Position numbers and translations under genes: made by a program. The notes under the pieces are model-generated. The model searched no databases and was not told where the DNA came from. It saw nothing but the letters and a program-made list of their open reading frames with translations. Of a stretch of 64,000 nucleotides of DNA, positions 28,601-36,420 are shown piece by piece (position 1 is the first letter of the stretch; each line of letters starts with the position of its first letter). The DNA lies in NCBI RefSeq assembly GCF_023502425.1, contig NZ_JAMFMA010000001.1, forward strand, positions 558,001 through 622,000, given 5' to 3'. Source of the stretch: Flagellimonas spongiicola (GTDB taxonomy: Bacteria > Bacteroidota > Bacteroidia > Flavobacteriales > Flavobacteriaceae).

Positions 28601-29112
28601 TCCCCCAAGGCATTTAAGGTAGATGCCTCACCGAATTTATCATCTATGTCTTGGTAGATTTCGAGAATGTCATAGTAGATTTTCAAACTCTGATCAAAAT
28701 TTCCCAGATCATCCAGTATCAGCGCCTTTTGATAGAGCCCATTCGCCATCGCAAATGGCGATTCGGTGTTTACAGGGTTCACTAAATAATTTTCAATGTA
28801 ATCCAGTGCTACTAGATAATTGTTTTCCTGTCGGTTTAAAACCGCATATTGGTAGTTGGCTATGGCAATCCCACGCTGATGATTGATTCGTACACTTATT
28901 TTATGGAAGCTGTCAATATGTTGTTCTGCTAGTTTTATGTCCCGACTATTGTTGAGGTATTCCCAAGAAATATTTTTTAAAATCTGAATTCTTGCGGAGT
29001 CAGATGTAACTGCTTTGAATGTCTGCTGTAAACTATCCAGCGTGTTTTCTTGCCCATAAAGTGAGGTGGGCAAATAGCAAAGAAATGCGAATATGAGAAT
29101 CGCTTTTTTGAT
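25690..29112 (-). CDS. TPR hybrid histidine kinase / receiver / class III nucleotide cyclase
   Basis: A signalling protein of about 1,140 residues. It has TPR repeats (about 60-350), a TM helix near 400 (IIGIAAAIVLFLLFAF), a HisKA domain (FLANTSHELRTPLVG), an ATPase domain (GTGLGLSVTKKLVELHGG), a receiver (VLIVDDEP; LVLLDVMMPG), a class III cyclase, and a C-terminal TPR-like tail. The cyclase keeps both metal aspartates (LFSDIRD; YLGDGIMALF) and the N/R pair (VNSGARVE), but has Gln where a purine-selecting Lys is common. The start is unusual: an obvious signal peptide (KKAILIFAFLC...SLYGQ) precedes the first standard start codon, TTG at 29073, and reads back only to ATC at 29112. I give 29112, pending proof. 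Its 3' end is 8 bp from nifJ, convergent. Confidence 0.85.
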   Translation of the reverse strand: MKKAILIFAFLCYLPTSLYGQENTLDSLQQTFKAVTSDSARIQILKNISWEYLNNSRDIKLAEQHIDSFHKISVRINHQRGIAIANYQYAVLNRQENNYLVALDYIENYLVNPVNTESPFAMANGLYQKALILDDLGNFDQSLKIYYDILEIYQDIDDKFGEASTLNALGEILKKTGKMEKALETYTKALTQFTEIGDKAEIANCLYNIGDTHMQLKEYDMALGLFQRALDLDLETQSEWGLAYDYEALGKVYAFQKNYSESLKYHELAMQLREKLGMRLELSMSHSQIGKVYLEQQSYNRAKNSINKAIAISEEIGARSELQNNYGLLARLYEETGDFKNALEFKNKSVNIKDSLFNVSRSKQIEELQVRFDTQKKQDAIAALEKDAEISALRLRQQATLRNVIIGIAAAIVLFLLFAFNRYRHAQRVKRADEEKQRAIEEERNRTEIEKQRVTELQKIDQLKDEFLANTSHELRTPLVGIIGLTESLKDGIAGDLPQKAIDNLDMIANSGRRLSHLVNDILDFSKLKNKDLELAKRPVDIHAIATIVLQLCQPLLHGKKLRLINSIPKEVALVEADENRLQQIMYNLIGNAIKFTPKGYITLLAEPKKEVLKITISDTGIGIPKDKLKTIFNSFEQADGSTQREYGGTGLGLSVTKKLVELHGGTIQATSEEGKGSIFTFTLPMSKEKRKKSGYKFDATTDFVQHLNTPKEPLTNDVEETESAAGATVLIVDDEPVNRRVLENHLTVAGYKVVEASSGKEALKIMDSGVLFNLVLLDVMMPGLSGYQVCKQIREETPASELPIILLTAKNRINELVTGFEAGANDYLTKPFSKNELLSRIRTHINLNTIHRATSKFVPLEFVQSVGKESITDVKLGDHIQKEVTVLFSDIRDYTTLSESMTPEQNFKFVNAYVGRMGPIIKDNQGFVNQYLGDGIMALFPKSSESALDAAIEMQKTLALYNKRRIEEKGYKPITVGMGLHSGPLVMGIIGDEKRNDPAVIADTVNSGARVEGVTKHYGANIIISESCLEAMEDASGFNFRYLGKVKVKGKQKVMGIYECIDGDPVEAITLKLNTKKDYDKGIKLFFDQKFEKAVEHFEKVLTMNPEDTVTQYFLGKANVYAISGAPGNWQSVTVMQEK

Positions 29113-29224
29113 GGTGATGGTTTAAAGGTTGATTAACAGTCTCTTAAATGTAACGTTAATTGGAATAAGGTCAAAATTGCAATGTTTTACTGACGTCGAG
29201 CGAAAAGAAAAAAAGAGACATTCT

Positions 29225-29254
29225 TCAGTTCATCGCTTAAAAACAACAATTGAG
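29225..29254 (+). promoter_or_regulatory. LytTR-type direct-repeat operator upstream of the TonB receptor
   Basis: TCAGTTCAT-N12-ACAATTGAG. The first half matches the LytTR consensus [TA][AC][CA]GTTN[AG][TG] at every position; the second differs only at the G. The 12-bp spacer fits the family (12-13). The site ends 63 bp before the start codon at 29318. The same arrangement occurs at 43595 and 46121. Confidence 0.7.
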
Positions 29255-29317
29255 TATTTCTGATTGGTAGGATTTGGAATAGGATGGCATTTTTGGACCA
29301 TCAATTAACGAACAGTC

Positions 29318-31480
29318 ATGAAAAACCAATTACTTCTTTTCTTTTTTCTACTAAGTTTTACAGCTCATTTTGGGCAAACCACCATAAGCGGTAAAGTAAC
29401 AGATACTAAAAATACACCCATTGTTGGCGCCAATGTCTATTTGGAAGGTACCTACGATGGAGGTTCCACAACTGAAGATGGTAGTTTCAGTTTTGAGACT
29501 ACTGAATCAGGTACCCAAACCCTTGTCATTTCCATGCTTTCTTTTGATCCTCACTATGAGGTAGGAGATGTCTCCTATTTCCAGGATCTTAAAATTGAGT
29601 TGCAGGAGTCTATCAATACTTTGACAGGAGTTACTTTGACTGCCGGGACGTTTGAAGCGGGTGATAATACCAAAGTTTCCGTTTTGAAGCCATTAGACAT
29701 TGTGACCACAGCAGGAGCAGCGGGTGATTTCGTTGCTGCTTTACGAACATTACCTGGTACCACTACAGTGAATGAAGACGGGCGTTTATTTGTTCGTGGA
29801 GGAGAAGCCGGCGAAACCCAAGTATTTATTGATGGTCTACGTGTATTCCAACCTTTTAATGCAACGGCTAACAATATTCCGACTCGAGGTAGGTTCTCAC
29901 CATTTCTATTCAAGGGAATTACGTTTAGTACAGGAGGGTATTCCGCAGAATATGGCCAAGCACTTTCAAGTGTACTTTTATTAAATACCACAGATGTTCC
30001 CGTTCAGGAAAAAACAGATATTTCAATTATGTCTGTAGGGGGTGGGCTTGGTCATACCAAGATCTGGGGAGGTCAATCCTTGAGTATCAATACATCATAC
30101 ATCAACTTATCACCCTATGAAGCATTGATTCCGTCAGATCAAGGTGTTCGTTGGAATAGTCCATATGAATCCATTGCCGGTGAGGCGGTATTTAGAAGCA
30201 AGGGTGATAAAAGCATGTTTAAGTTGTATACAGGATTCAACCATGCGGATTTGGATATTTCACAAGAGGATATCAACTTCGACGATTTTGTTCGCTTTAG
30301 ATTGACCAATAACAACTTGTATTTCAATGCTTCTTATAAATATTATTTTGATAATGATTGGAGCGTATTTACTGGAGGGTCCATTTCCTGGGATTCCAAT
30401 GATATAGGATTGGAGAATAATACGGTTGATGCAAGTGAAACTGCTTCACATGTCAAAGTCAAGGCACACAAGAACTTTAGTAGTCGATTCAATCTTAATT
30501 TTGGTTCCGAACTATTCAATCTAAAATACGATGAGACTTTTGCCGATGAAACCAACAATGAATTTGAAAGTGGGTATACGGACCGATTATTCGCAGGTTT
30601 TACCGAAGCCGATATCTTTTTGAGCAACTCATTTGCCATGAAGTTAGGCGCAAGGGTTGAGCATAGCAGCTTGTTGAATTCCTTCCAAATCATGCCTCGT
30701 GTTTCACTGGCCTACAAACCAGGCGATAAAGGTCAATTTTCATTGGCCTATGGGGATTTCTACCAGAATCCATTAACAGAATCTTTGCGATTTGATGCGG
30801 GTCTTGGTTCAGAAAAAACATCACATTATATTCTTAATTACCAGAGGGTTGGTGATGGGACTACGTTCAGGGCAGAAGCCTATTATAAGGACTATGACAA
30901 TCTTGTTAAGTACGACACGGAAATGGTACAATTCAATTCAAATTTTGATAATTCTGGTAGCGGTTATGCCAAAGGGTTGGACATTTTTTGGAGAGACAAT
31001 AAGAGTATCAATCAATTGGATTATTGGATTTCATATTCGTATTTGGATACAGAACGCGATTATCGAAATTTTTCGGAAAGCGCAACACCTAACTTTGCGC
31101 CAAAACATAACTTTTCTGTGGTCACCAAGTATTTTGTAACGGATTTACGTTCGCAGATAGGTTTTTCTTATTCCTATGGTTCAGGTAGACCGTACGATAA
31201 TCCGAATACACCAGAATTTATGGCAGAGAAAACTAGATCTTTCAACAATCTTAGCTTTAACTGGGCCTATTTGATCGATCAGCAAAAAATCCTTTACTTC
31301 TCGGTAAATAATGTACTTGGTTTTAAAAACATCAATAATTACCAATACGCAAACACACCCAATGTGGATGGTATTTTTGATAGAAGGGCCATAACGCCTG
31401 CTGCTGACCAGTTTTTCTTTGTTGGTTTCTTTTGGACCATCAGTAATGATGGAAAAAGCAATCAATTGGATAATCTATAG
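29318..31480 (+). CDS. TonB-dependent receptor with carboxypeptidase-like N-terminal domain
   Basis: A 720-residue outer-membrane receptor that would import a ligand with TonB energy. A signal peptide (ending FTAHFGQ, residue 20) is followed by a carboxypeptidase D regulatory-like domain (ISGKVTDTKNTPIVGANVYLEGT...DGSFSF, about 22-100). Next come the plug (ALRTLPGTTTVNEDGRLFVRGGEAGETQVFIDG, about 140-250) and the barrel. No SusD partner adjoins it, so it does not look like a glycan-utilisation pair. A LytTR-type operator lies 64 bp upstream, linking it to the LytST-like system about 17 kb away. The ligand is unknown. It converges on a DoxX gene with an 8-bp gap. Confidence 0.95.
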   Translation: MKNQLLLFFFLLSFTAHFGQTTISGKVTDTKNTPIVGANVYLEGTYDGGSTTEDGSFSFETTESGTQTLVISMLSFDPHYEVGDVSYFQDLKIELQESINTLTGVTLTAGTFEAGDNTKVSVLKPLDIVTTAGAAGDFVAALRTLPGTTTVNEDGRLFVRGGEAGETQVFIDGLRVFQPFNATANNIPTRGRFSPFLFKGITFSTGGYSAEYGQALSSVLLLNTTDVPVQEKTDISIMSVGGGLGHTKIWGGQSLSINTSYINLSPYEALIPSDQGVRWNSPYESIAGEAVFRSKGDKSMFKLYTGFNHADLDISQEDINFDDFVRFRLTNNNLYFNASYKYYFDNDWSVFTGGSISWDSNDIGLENNTVDASETASHVKVKAHKNFSSRFNLNFGSELFNLKYDETFADETNNEFESGYTDRLFAGFTEADIFLSNSFAMKLGARVEHSSLLNSFQIMPRVSLAYKPGDKGQFSLAYGDFYQNPLTESLRFDAGLGSEKTSHYILNYQRVGDGTTFRAEAYYKDYDNLVKYDTEMVQFNSNFDNSGSGYAKGLDIFWRDNKSINQLDYWISYSYLDTERDYRNFSESATPNFAPKHNFSVVTKYFVTDLRSQIGFSYSYGSGRPYDNPNTPEFMAEKTRSFNNLSFNWAYLIDQQKILYFSVNNVLGFKNINNYQYANTPNVDGIFDRRAITPAADQFFFVGFFWTISNDGKSNQLDNL

Positions 31481-31487
31481 TGAGAAC

Positions 31488-31910
31488 TTACTGCTGCATT
31501 TTTAGATAGTAATCCGCTGAATGTTTTCCCGATCCATAGAACACGAAGAAAATGCAAACTAATAGGGTAATTGTTGCCAAAACCAAGTTGGACGTATTCA
31601 TTACACCCAAGAAATTAGTAAGCACAGCACCAATAAGAATGGGCAGTTGCGCAAGCGCTGCCCATCTGGTGAGTAAGCCAACAACAATCAAAAACCCGCC
31701 AACAAAATGTGCTGGCGCAATGTAGTGTAGTAGAATCATTCCACCAGGCATGTCTTGAAACGGACGAACCACCTCTGCCATTTCAATAGGATTGGACATG
31801 AATTCCACACCTTTCATAAAAAGAAAAACGCCTAAGGCAATTCGGATAAGATCAAGGGGATAATACGTATGGGCATTTGCCCACTTGTTCAATCTTTTAA
31901 CTCTTCCCAT
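31488..31910 (-). CDS. DoxX family membrane protein
   Basis: A 140-residue inner-membrane protein with four TM helices of the DoxX family. Landmarks are LDLIRIALGVFLFMKGVEFM, LLHYIAPAHFVGGFLIVVGLLTRWAALAQLPILIGAV and a final TM ending VFYGSGKHSADYYLKMQQ. The G-L-x-T-R-W-A motif between TM2 and TM3 is typical. Members have been linked to thiol/redox stress or quinone-dependent oxidation in other bacteria; nothing here singles out a substrate. It stands alone, convergent with the TonB receptor and divergent from the nucleotide cyclase gene. Confidence 0.9.
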   Translation of the reverse strand: MGRVKRLNKWANAHTYYPLDLIRIALGVFLFMKGVEFMSNPIEMAEVVRPFQDMPGGMILLHYIAPAHFVGGFLIVVGLLTRWAALAQLPILIGAVLTNFLGVMNTSNLVLATITLLVCIFFVFYGSGKHSADYYLKMQQ

Positions 31911-32020
31911 GACTTCAAGTATTAATGTGACTTCTATAAGTTACTCATTTTTAAATGCATATGAAAATTCTAAGGTGCTTAATCCAATGTGTTGCATAAG
32001 GAGTTTACCGCTCTTACCAA

Positions 32021-33136
32021 ATGAAAATAGTATCTTTATTTTCCATGCCTAAACTCCATCCTCGATACATAAGTTATATCCAACAAGCTTTTTTATTCGC
32101 AATAGTTTGGGGCATGTTCGGTTTTATTTATGGTATTCTGGAAAAGGGTATACTAGGGGATTTGAACTACTATCCAGCTACCAATACAAAGTATGATTTT
32201 GTCAGTGCCATAAGCTATGCCACCTTTGGTGGATTTATTGTAGGTTGGCTTCATGGTTTGTTGGAAGTGGGGTGGTTGCGAAACAAATTCACACAAAACC
32301 GTTTATGGTTTAAAATTGTGGTCAAAACGCTGTTCTATCTTTTGTTTTCTGTAGTGTTCATACTCATTTTAAGCACAGCGGTAAATAGTTATAGGCTTGA
32401 TGCCTCACTTACAAGTGATGTTGTCATTGAAGGTGTCAGTAGGTTTTTCTGGAGCTTCTCATTTTTGAGTGTGATCATGTTTGTTGCATTTGGATTGGTC
32501 ATTGCAATGTTGTTTTCAGAATTGTCTACCTATTTGGGACAAGGCATGTTTTGGAATTTCCTATTAGGTAAATATCATACCCCAAATCGGGAAAATCGGA
32601 TTTTCATGTTTTTGGATATGGAATCCTCTACCAGTATTGCTGAAAAGATTGGACATGCCAAGTATTTTAGGCTATTAAGAAGGTGCTTTGCTGAAATGAC
32701 AAATCCAATATTAGAGGCATCTGGTGAAGTCTATCAGTATGTGGGTGATGAAATTGTAATTTCTTGGCCCTTGGATTTAGGTGCCAAGAATGGTAATTGT
32801 TTAAACTGTTATTTTGGGATAGCCAAAGCATTGGAAGCTAATTCCACTTATTTTAAAAAAAGGTTTGGTGTGGTACCAGTATTCAAGGCAGGTGTTCATA
32901 TGGGTGTGGTTACGACCGGTGAAATTGGTGTGATCAAAAAGGAAATTATTTATACAGGTGATGTGCTCAATACCACGGCAAGAATACAAGGGCAATGCAA
33001 AAACTACGATTCTAGTCTATTACTTTCAGAATCCCTACATACATTTCTAAAACCGGAACCATATCGATTTAGAAAGGTGGCACAACTTAAACTGCGCGGT
33101 AAGCAAGAATCCGTCGGCTTATTTGCGATGCAATAG
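32021..33136 (+). CDS. Membrane-bound class III adenylate/guanylate cyclase
   Basis: A 371-residue protein with four N-terminal TM helices (about 20-170) and a C-terminal class III cyclase domain (about 195-350). The metal-binding aspartates (FLDMESST and YVGDEIVISW) and the transition-state Asn and Arg (VLNTTARIQ) are present, so catalysis is plausible. The position often held by a purine-specifying Lys is Gln (VYQYVGDE), so whether it makes cAMP or cGMP cannot be read. An alternative ATG at 32045 would shorten the start by eight residues. It is the second cyclase within 4 kb; a cNMP-domain transcription activator lies about 11 kb away. Its 3' end is 7 bp from the convergent acetyltransferase gene. 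Confidence 0.92.
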   Translation: MKIVSLFSMPKLHPRYISYIQQAFLFAIVWGMFGFIYGILEKGILGDLNYYPATNTKYDFVSAISYATFGGFIVGWLHGLLEVGWLRNKFTQNRLWFKIVVKTLFYLLFSVVFILILSTAVNSYRLDASLTSDVVIEGVSRFFWSFSFLSVIMFVAFGLVIAMLFSELSTYLGQGMFWNFLLGKYHTPNRENRIFMFLDMESSTSIAEKIGHAKYFRLLRRCFAEMTNPILEASGEVYQYVGDEIVISWPLDLGAKNGNCLNCYFGIAKALEANSTYFKKRFGVVPVFKAGVHMGVVTTGEIGVIKKEIIYTGDVLNTTARIQGQCKNYDSSLLLSESLHTFLKPEPYRFRKVAQLKLRGKQESVGLFAMQ

Positions 33137-33143
33137 TGATGAT

Positions 33144-33617
33144 TTAGGATAAATCCAATTCCATTTGGATATCACTGCGTTCATAAGGAGAGGTGGCACC
33201 AACAATTTCTGTAAAACCCAATTTTTTATAAAGATTGATAGCTGGCTCTAGTATTCGGTTACTTTCCAAATAGATTTTTTGTGCACCTAGGGATCTGGCT
33301 TTTTCAACAATATGTAGACCAAGTTGTTTGCCAATACCTTTTCCTTGCGTTTTTGGTGAGACCCCCATTTTGGCTAACTCATACTCAAATCCTTTACGGG
33401 TACTTGGAATCAGAGCACAAACACCAACGGGCTCATCATTTAATAAAGCCACCGCAATGTAGCCACCTTTGTCAATAATATATGCTTTGGGGTTATGGAG
33501 TGAAACAAGATCCATTTGTTCCATTCTGAAGTATTTGGTAATCCATTCTTCATTAAGATCGCGGAAGGCGATAGCATAGTCATCTGTATATGGAATAATG
33601 CGCGTGGAATTACTCAT
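33144..33617 (-). CDS. GNAT family N-acetyltransferase
   Basis: A 157-residue GCN5-related acetyltransferase that would transfer acetyl from acetyl-CoA to an amine. The acetyl-CoA motif A is seen as LAKMGVSPKTQGKGIGKQLGLHIVEKA (Q-G-K-G-I-G), followed by IYLESNRILEPAINLYKKLGFTEI. Length and order (motifs C, D, A, B) are normal. No acceptor can be deduced. It is a single gene convergent with the cyclase and divergent from the PorP/SprF gene, with 302 bp between their starts. Confidence 0.92.
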   Translation of the reverse strand: MSNSTRIIPYTDDYAIAFRDLNEEWITKYFRMEQMDLVSLHNPKAYIIDKGGYIAVALLNDEPVGVCALIPSTRKGFEYELAKMGVSPKTQGKGIGKQLGLHIVEKARSLGAQKIYLESNRILEPAINLYKKLGFTEIVGATSPYERSDIQMELDLS

Positions 33618-33919
33618 TTATTGGGATGGTTTAAAGAATTAAAAATACAATCAATTTGAAAAAATGACAAGATGTAAATGGAGTAAGCAGGGATAAAATA
33701 AATACCTAAATTCCTCGTTTTTAAAATCTTAGGCGGTTAATTACCGCTTAAACCATGCAGTTGAACGATAAAATTGGTTTTTTACCGATTTAATATGTAA
33801 TATTACAGATAAGTTAATAGTAAAACTCTTACAAGTATCCCAAATCTTGCTAATGAGAACCAACAAAACATACACACCTGTACCAATCAGGCTCTTTAAC
33901 CTACTAACACCCATTGGCT
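33618..33919. promoter_or_regulatory. Upstream region of porP/sprF-like gene with paired GGT-N5-ACC hairpins
   Basis: No gene is supported in these 302 bp. Two small dyads are present: 33729-33751 with core GCGGT-TAATT-ACCGC, and 33771-33791 with AATTGGT-TTTTT-ACCGATT. Both have a GGT-N5-ACC core, and their centres are 41 bp apart, about four helical turns. They may be binding sites for one regulator. A 40-codon open frame from 33854 runs out of frame into the next gene and is not called. Confidence 0.35.
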
Positions 33920-35680
33920 ATGGAAGTAATTTTACCCCCATTCTCCCAAAGCAAAAAAACGTTACCGTATAAATACGTATTTTTTCTTTTCATATCATGC
34001 TTGATCACAACTGGGTTAAATGCTCAGGAAAGCAACCCGTACGTTAGTTATGATGTACCGTTTCAGAATTTATTGAAGTTCAATCGATTCCTGATTAACC
34101 CAACATTTTCAGCAGTCCGTGAAGACAAATCTTATGTGAACCTATTCCATAGGAGTCAAGGAGCGGATTTTAATGATAACAATCAAAATTACTTTTTAAG
34201 TTATAGTGGGCGTATCAATGATCGCATTGGTATGGGCGTTAGTCTATACAATCAGCAAGAAGGTGTAATATCCAATTTAGGGGTAATGGCCAACTATTCC
34301 CATGGTATTCAATTAGGACAGAAGAGTAACCTAAGCTTTGGAGTGAATATCCCTTATTATGTGAGTAGTTTTGATCCTGATCGTGCGATTACGGTAGAGG
34401 ATGACCCTTTATTGAATTCCACCACACAGAACTCTATAATTTCTTTTCAGCCCGGATTAAATCTGTCCTTAGGTAAATTTGATTTTGGCGTTTTTGCCCA
34501 AAATCTAGTGGATTACAACATCAAAACCGGAAAATCTTTGAGTGAGTTCAACGAGAAGACATTTTCAGGTCATATTCAGTTTGCCCATGAGTTTAAAAAT
34601 GGGCCAGGAATTTTTGAAGATGGTCGATTGCTACCTTTGGCCCGCGCGCGATTTGAAGGTAATGAGGACCCTATTTTTGGTGGTGGTTTGATACTGGATT
34701 TACCAAAATTAGGATGGATCCAAGGCGGATACGACCAATTTTATGGCGCTTCAGCAGGAACGGGTTTTAACTTGAATCGTAGATTATCCTTTGGATACAA
34801 CTTTGAAAAAAACATCAACAACAATCTAACTGATTTAGGGGTAACCCACGAAGTTTCCATTGCATTCTCCTTTGTACCCTCACTAAGTAAAAACACACTT
34901 GCTTCCAACAATGAACAGGAACGCAAACCCATTGAGGGAACCTTTGTTGCCGATATAAAGGAGAGCAAGAAAAAGCGTAAAAACAAACTTAATGCCCAGA
35001 CAACTTTGCGTCCAACCAACAAAGAGGACCTTGCGTTCTGGGAAGCACAGGTAAAGGAGCTAAAGGCACAGCAAGACGATAACTATGCCGTTATCAACGA
35101 GCTGATTTTTAAAATGGATTCTTTGGAGCAACATAGGCAGCGGGATTTGGAGAAACGATTTGAAATGGTGATGCGAATGGTAAAACGACAGACCAATAAT
35201 AAAATGCCCGATATAGAAGCCCAGGCACAGAAGCTATATTTGGCCAAGAGTACCGATTTAGACTCATTAGCGAATACTTTAAACAACACTAGTCTAGCAG
35301 AAAACACGGTAAAAGCGGAACCAAAAAAAGAAACTAAGGGAACGTTTACGGGAGGTGCCTATAAGCCCATTGAGAAATTCATTAATTTGGATGGTGTAGG
35401 TAAAGGTCATTATATCGTGGCCAATGTTTTTAAAAATGAAACCTACTTGAAAAATTTCATGAATGATTTGAAGAAGCGTGGTTTGGATGCGAAGTTCTTT
35501 AAGAATCCTGATAATGGCTTGAACTATGTATACCTTGCAAAATATGAGGAAAACGAATTGGCTTATGAAGCCTATCGTTCACAAATGGAAGGGGAGTATC
35601 GGGATGAACTTTGGATTATGCATGTGGATAATCCCAGATATTCAAATTGGGCGGATACCAAGTTCCAGGATAACGAATAG
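33920..35680 (+). CDS. PorP/SprF-family outer-membrane protein with SPOR-like C-terminus
   Basis: A 586-residue outer-membrane protein of the PorP/SprF family associated with type IX secretion and gliding. After the signal peptide (FISCLITTGLNAQ) come the family barrel motifs: LLKFNRFLINPTFSAVRED, GRINDRIGMGVSLYNQQEGV and the FGVNIPYYVSSFD strand (about residues 30-310). A charged coiled linker (about 340-470) leads to a C-terminal region that looks like a SPOR peptidoglycan-binding fold (GKGHYIVANVFKNETYLKNF; NYVYLAKYEENELAYEAYRS). Ordinary PorP/SprF proteins are about 300-340 residues and lack this extension. I chose ATG 33920; a TTG lies two codons up. The substrate protein it serves is not identifiable nearby. 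Confidence 0.88.
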   Translation: MEVILPPFSQSKKTLPYKYVFFLFISCLITTGLNAQESNPYVSYDVPFQNLLKFNRFLINPTFSAVREDKSYVNLFHRSQGADFNDNNQNYFLSYSGRINDRIGMGVSLYNQQEGVISNLGVMANYSHGIQLGQKSNLSFGVNIPYYVSSFDPDRAITVEDDPLLNSTTQNSIISFQPGLNLSLGKFDFGVFAQNLVDYNIKTGKSLSEFNEKTFSGHIQFAHEFKNGPGIFEDGRLLPLARARFEGNEDPIFGGGLILDLPKLGWIQGGYDQFYGASAGTGFNLNRRLSFGYNFEKNINNNLTDLGVTHEVSIAFSFVPSLSKNTLASNNEQERKPIEGTFVADIKESKKKRKNKLNAQTTLRPTNKEDLAFWEAQVKELKAQQDDNYAVINELIFKMDSLEQHRQRDLEKRFEMVMRMVKRQTNNKMPDIEAQAQKLYLAKSTDLDSLANTLNNTSLAENTVKAEPKKETKGTFTGGAYKPIEKFINLDGVGKGHYIVANVFKNETYLKNFMNDLKKRGLDAKFFKNPDNGLNYVYLAKYEENELAYEAYRSQMEGEYRDELWIMHVDNPRYSNWADTKFQDNE

Positions 35681-35686
35681 GATTTC

Positions 35687-36298
35687 TTACGCTTTTAAGT
35701 CTTTCATTCTGGATGCAATTTCCTTGCTTCCAGCATCATCCTGATTACCTAATTCCTCAATAATACGAGCATGGTCGTGGGTTCTACCTTGTGAAAGCTT
35801 ATATGCCGCTTGTATTTCATCAATTTCTATTTGAAAACCCACAACGCCTTTGACTTGTCTTAAAGTTTTTGGTGATAAATCATTTAACGATAGTGGGTTA
35901 GATGAGTTCATCTCGTATTTATCCACCAATCGATGTAAGGCTTCCATGGTATCTGATTCCGAAAGAATTTTCAAAGTTCCGTAGATATGTACTGCAATAT
36001 AATTCCAGGTTGGGACTTCCTCTTCTTGATACCATGAGGAGGACACATAGGCATGCGGGCCATTGAATATGCAAAGTACTTTTGAGTTGTCTTCAAAGGC
36101 TTTCCACTGCGGATTGGCCTTGGCAATATGACCTTCCAATATTTCCTTGCCATTTGAATTTGTTGCGAGTTCTAGAGGAAGGTGGGTGGCCCAAGGTTTA
36201 CCCTCCAACTGGTTCACTAAAATTCCAAAGCTATTTTTGGTTATAAATTCCCTTATTTCATCAAGGTTTTCATTTTGGTAGGAGTGAGGGATGTACAT
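35687..36298 (-). CDS. FMN-binding negative transcriptional regulator, PaiB family
   Basis: A 203-residue split-barrel flavin-binding protein of the PaiB family. The N-terminus MYIPHSYQNENLDEIREFI, then SFGILVNQLEGKPWATHLPLEL and CIFNGPHAYVSSSWYQEEEVPTWNY, are hallmark segments; the last contains the conserved YVSPxWY-type motif. It ends with a family-typical R-xxx-VVGFQIEI region and a short variable tail. In Bacillus, PaiB represses protease and sporulation genes; here only the fold is certain. It is the minus-strand neighbour converging on the PorP/SprF gene with a 6-bp gap. Confidence 0.92.
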   Translation of the reverse strand: MYIPHSYQNENLDEIREFITKNSFGILVNQLEGKPWATHLPLELATNSNGKEILEGHIAKANPQWKAFEDNSKVLCIFNGPHAYVSSSWYQEEEVPTWNYIAVHIYGTLKILSESDTMEALHRLVDKYEMNSSNPLSLNDLSPKTLRQVKGVVGFQIEIDEIQAAYKLSQGRTHDHARIIEELGNQDDAGSKEIASRMKDLKA

Positions 36299-36367
36299 AT
36301 GTTTAACTATTCAATTCACCATCAAATTTCAGAAATATAAACTGTAGAATTCAAGTTTTAAACAAAA

Positions 36368-36399
36368 AAAGTGGAGACTCATTATGTAGCCTCCACTTT
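36368..36399 (-). terminator. Terminator of the secreted three-gene operon
   Basis: Inverted repeat AAAGTGGAG / CTCCACTTT with a 14-nt loop, 22 bp after the minus-strand stop at 36421. On the minus strand the stem is followed by a U-rich run. Confidence 0.8.
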
Positions 36400-36420
36400 C
36401 TCGGTTGGTTATGGTTATTC

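Noticed and set aside
33812..33820. TAAGTTAAT before the PorP/SprF gene, a LytTR half-site match
   Set aside because: No partner at the required distance; AT-rich half matches are expected by chance.
33854..33976. 40-codon frame from ATG 33854
   Set aside because: Overlaps the PorP/SprF start in another frame, without similarity or composition support.
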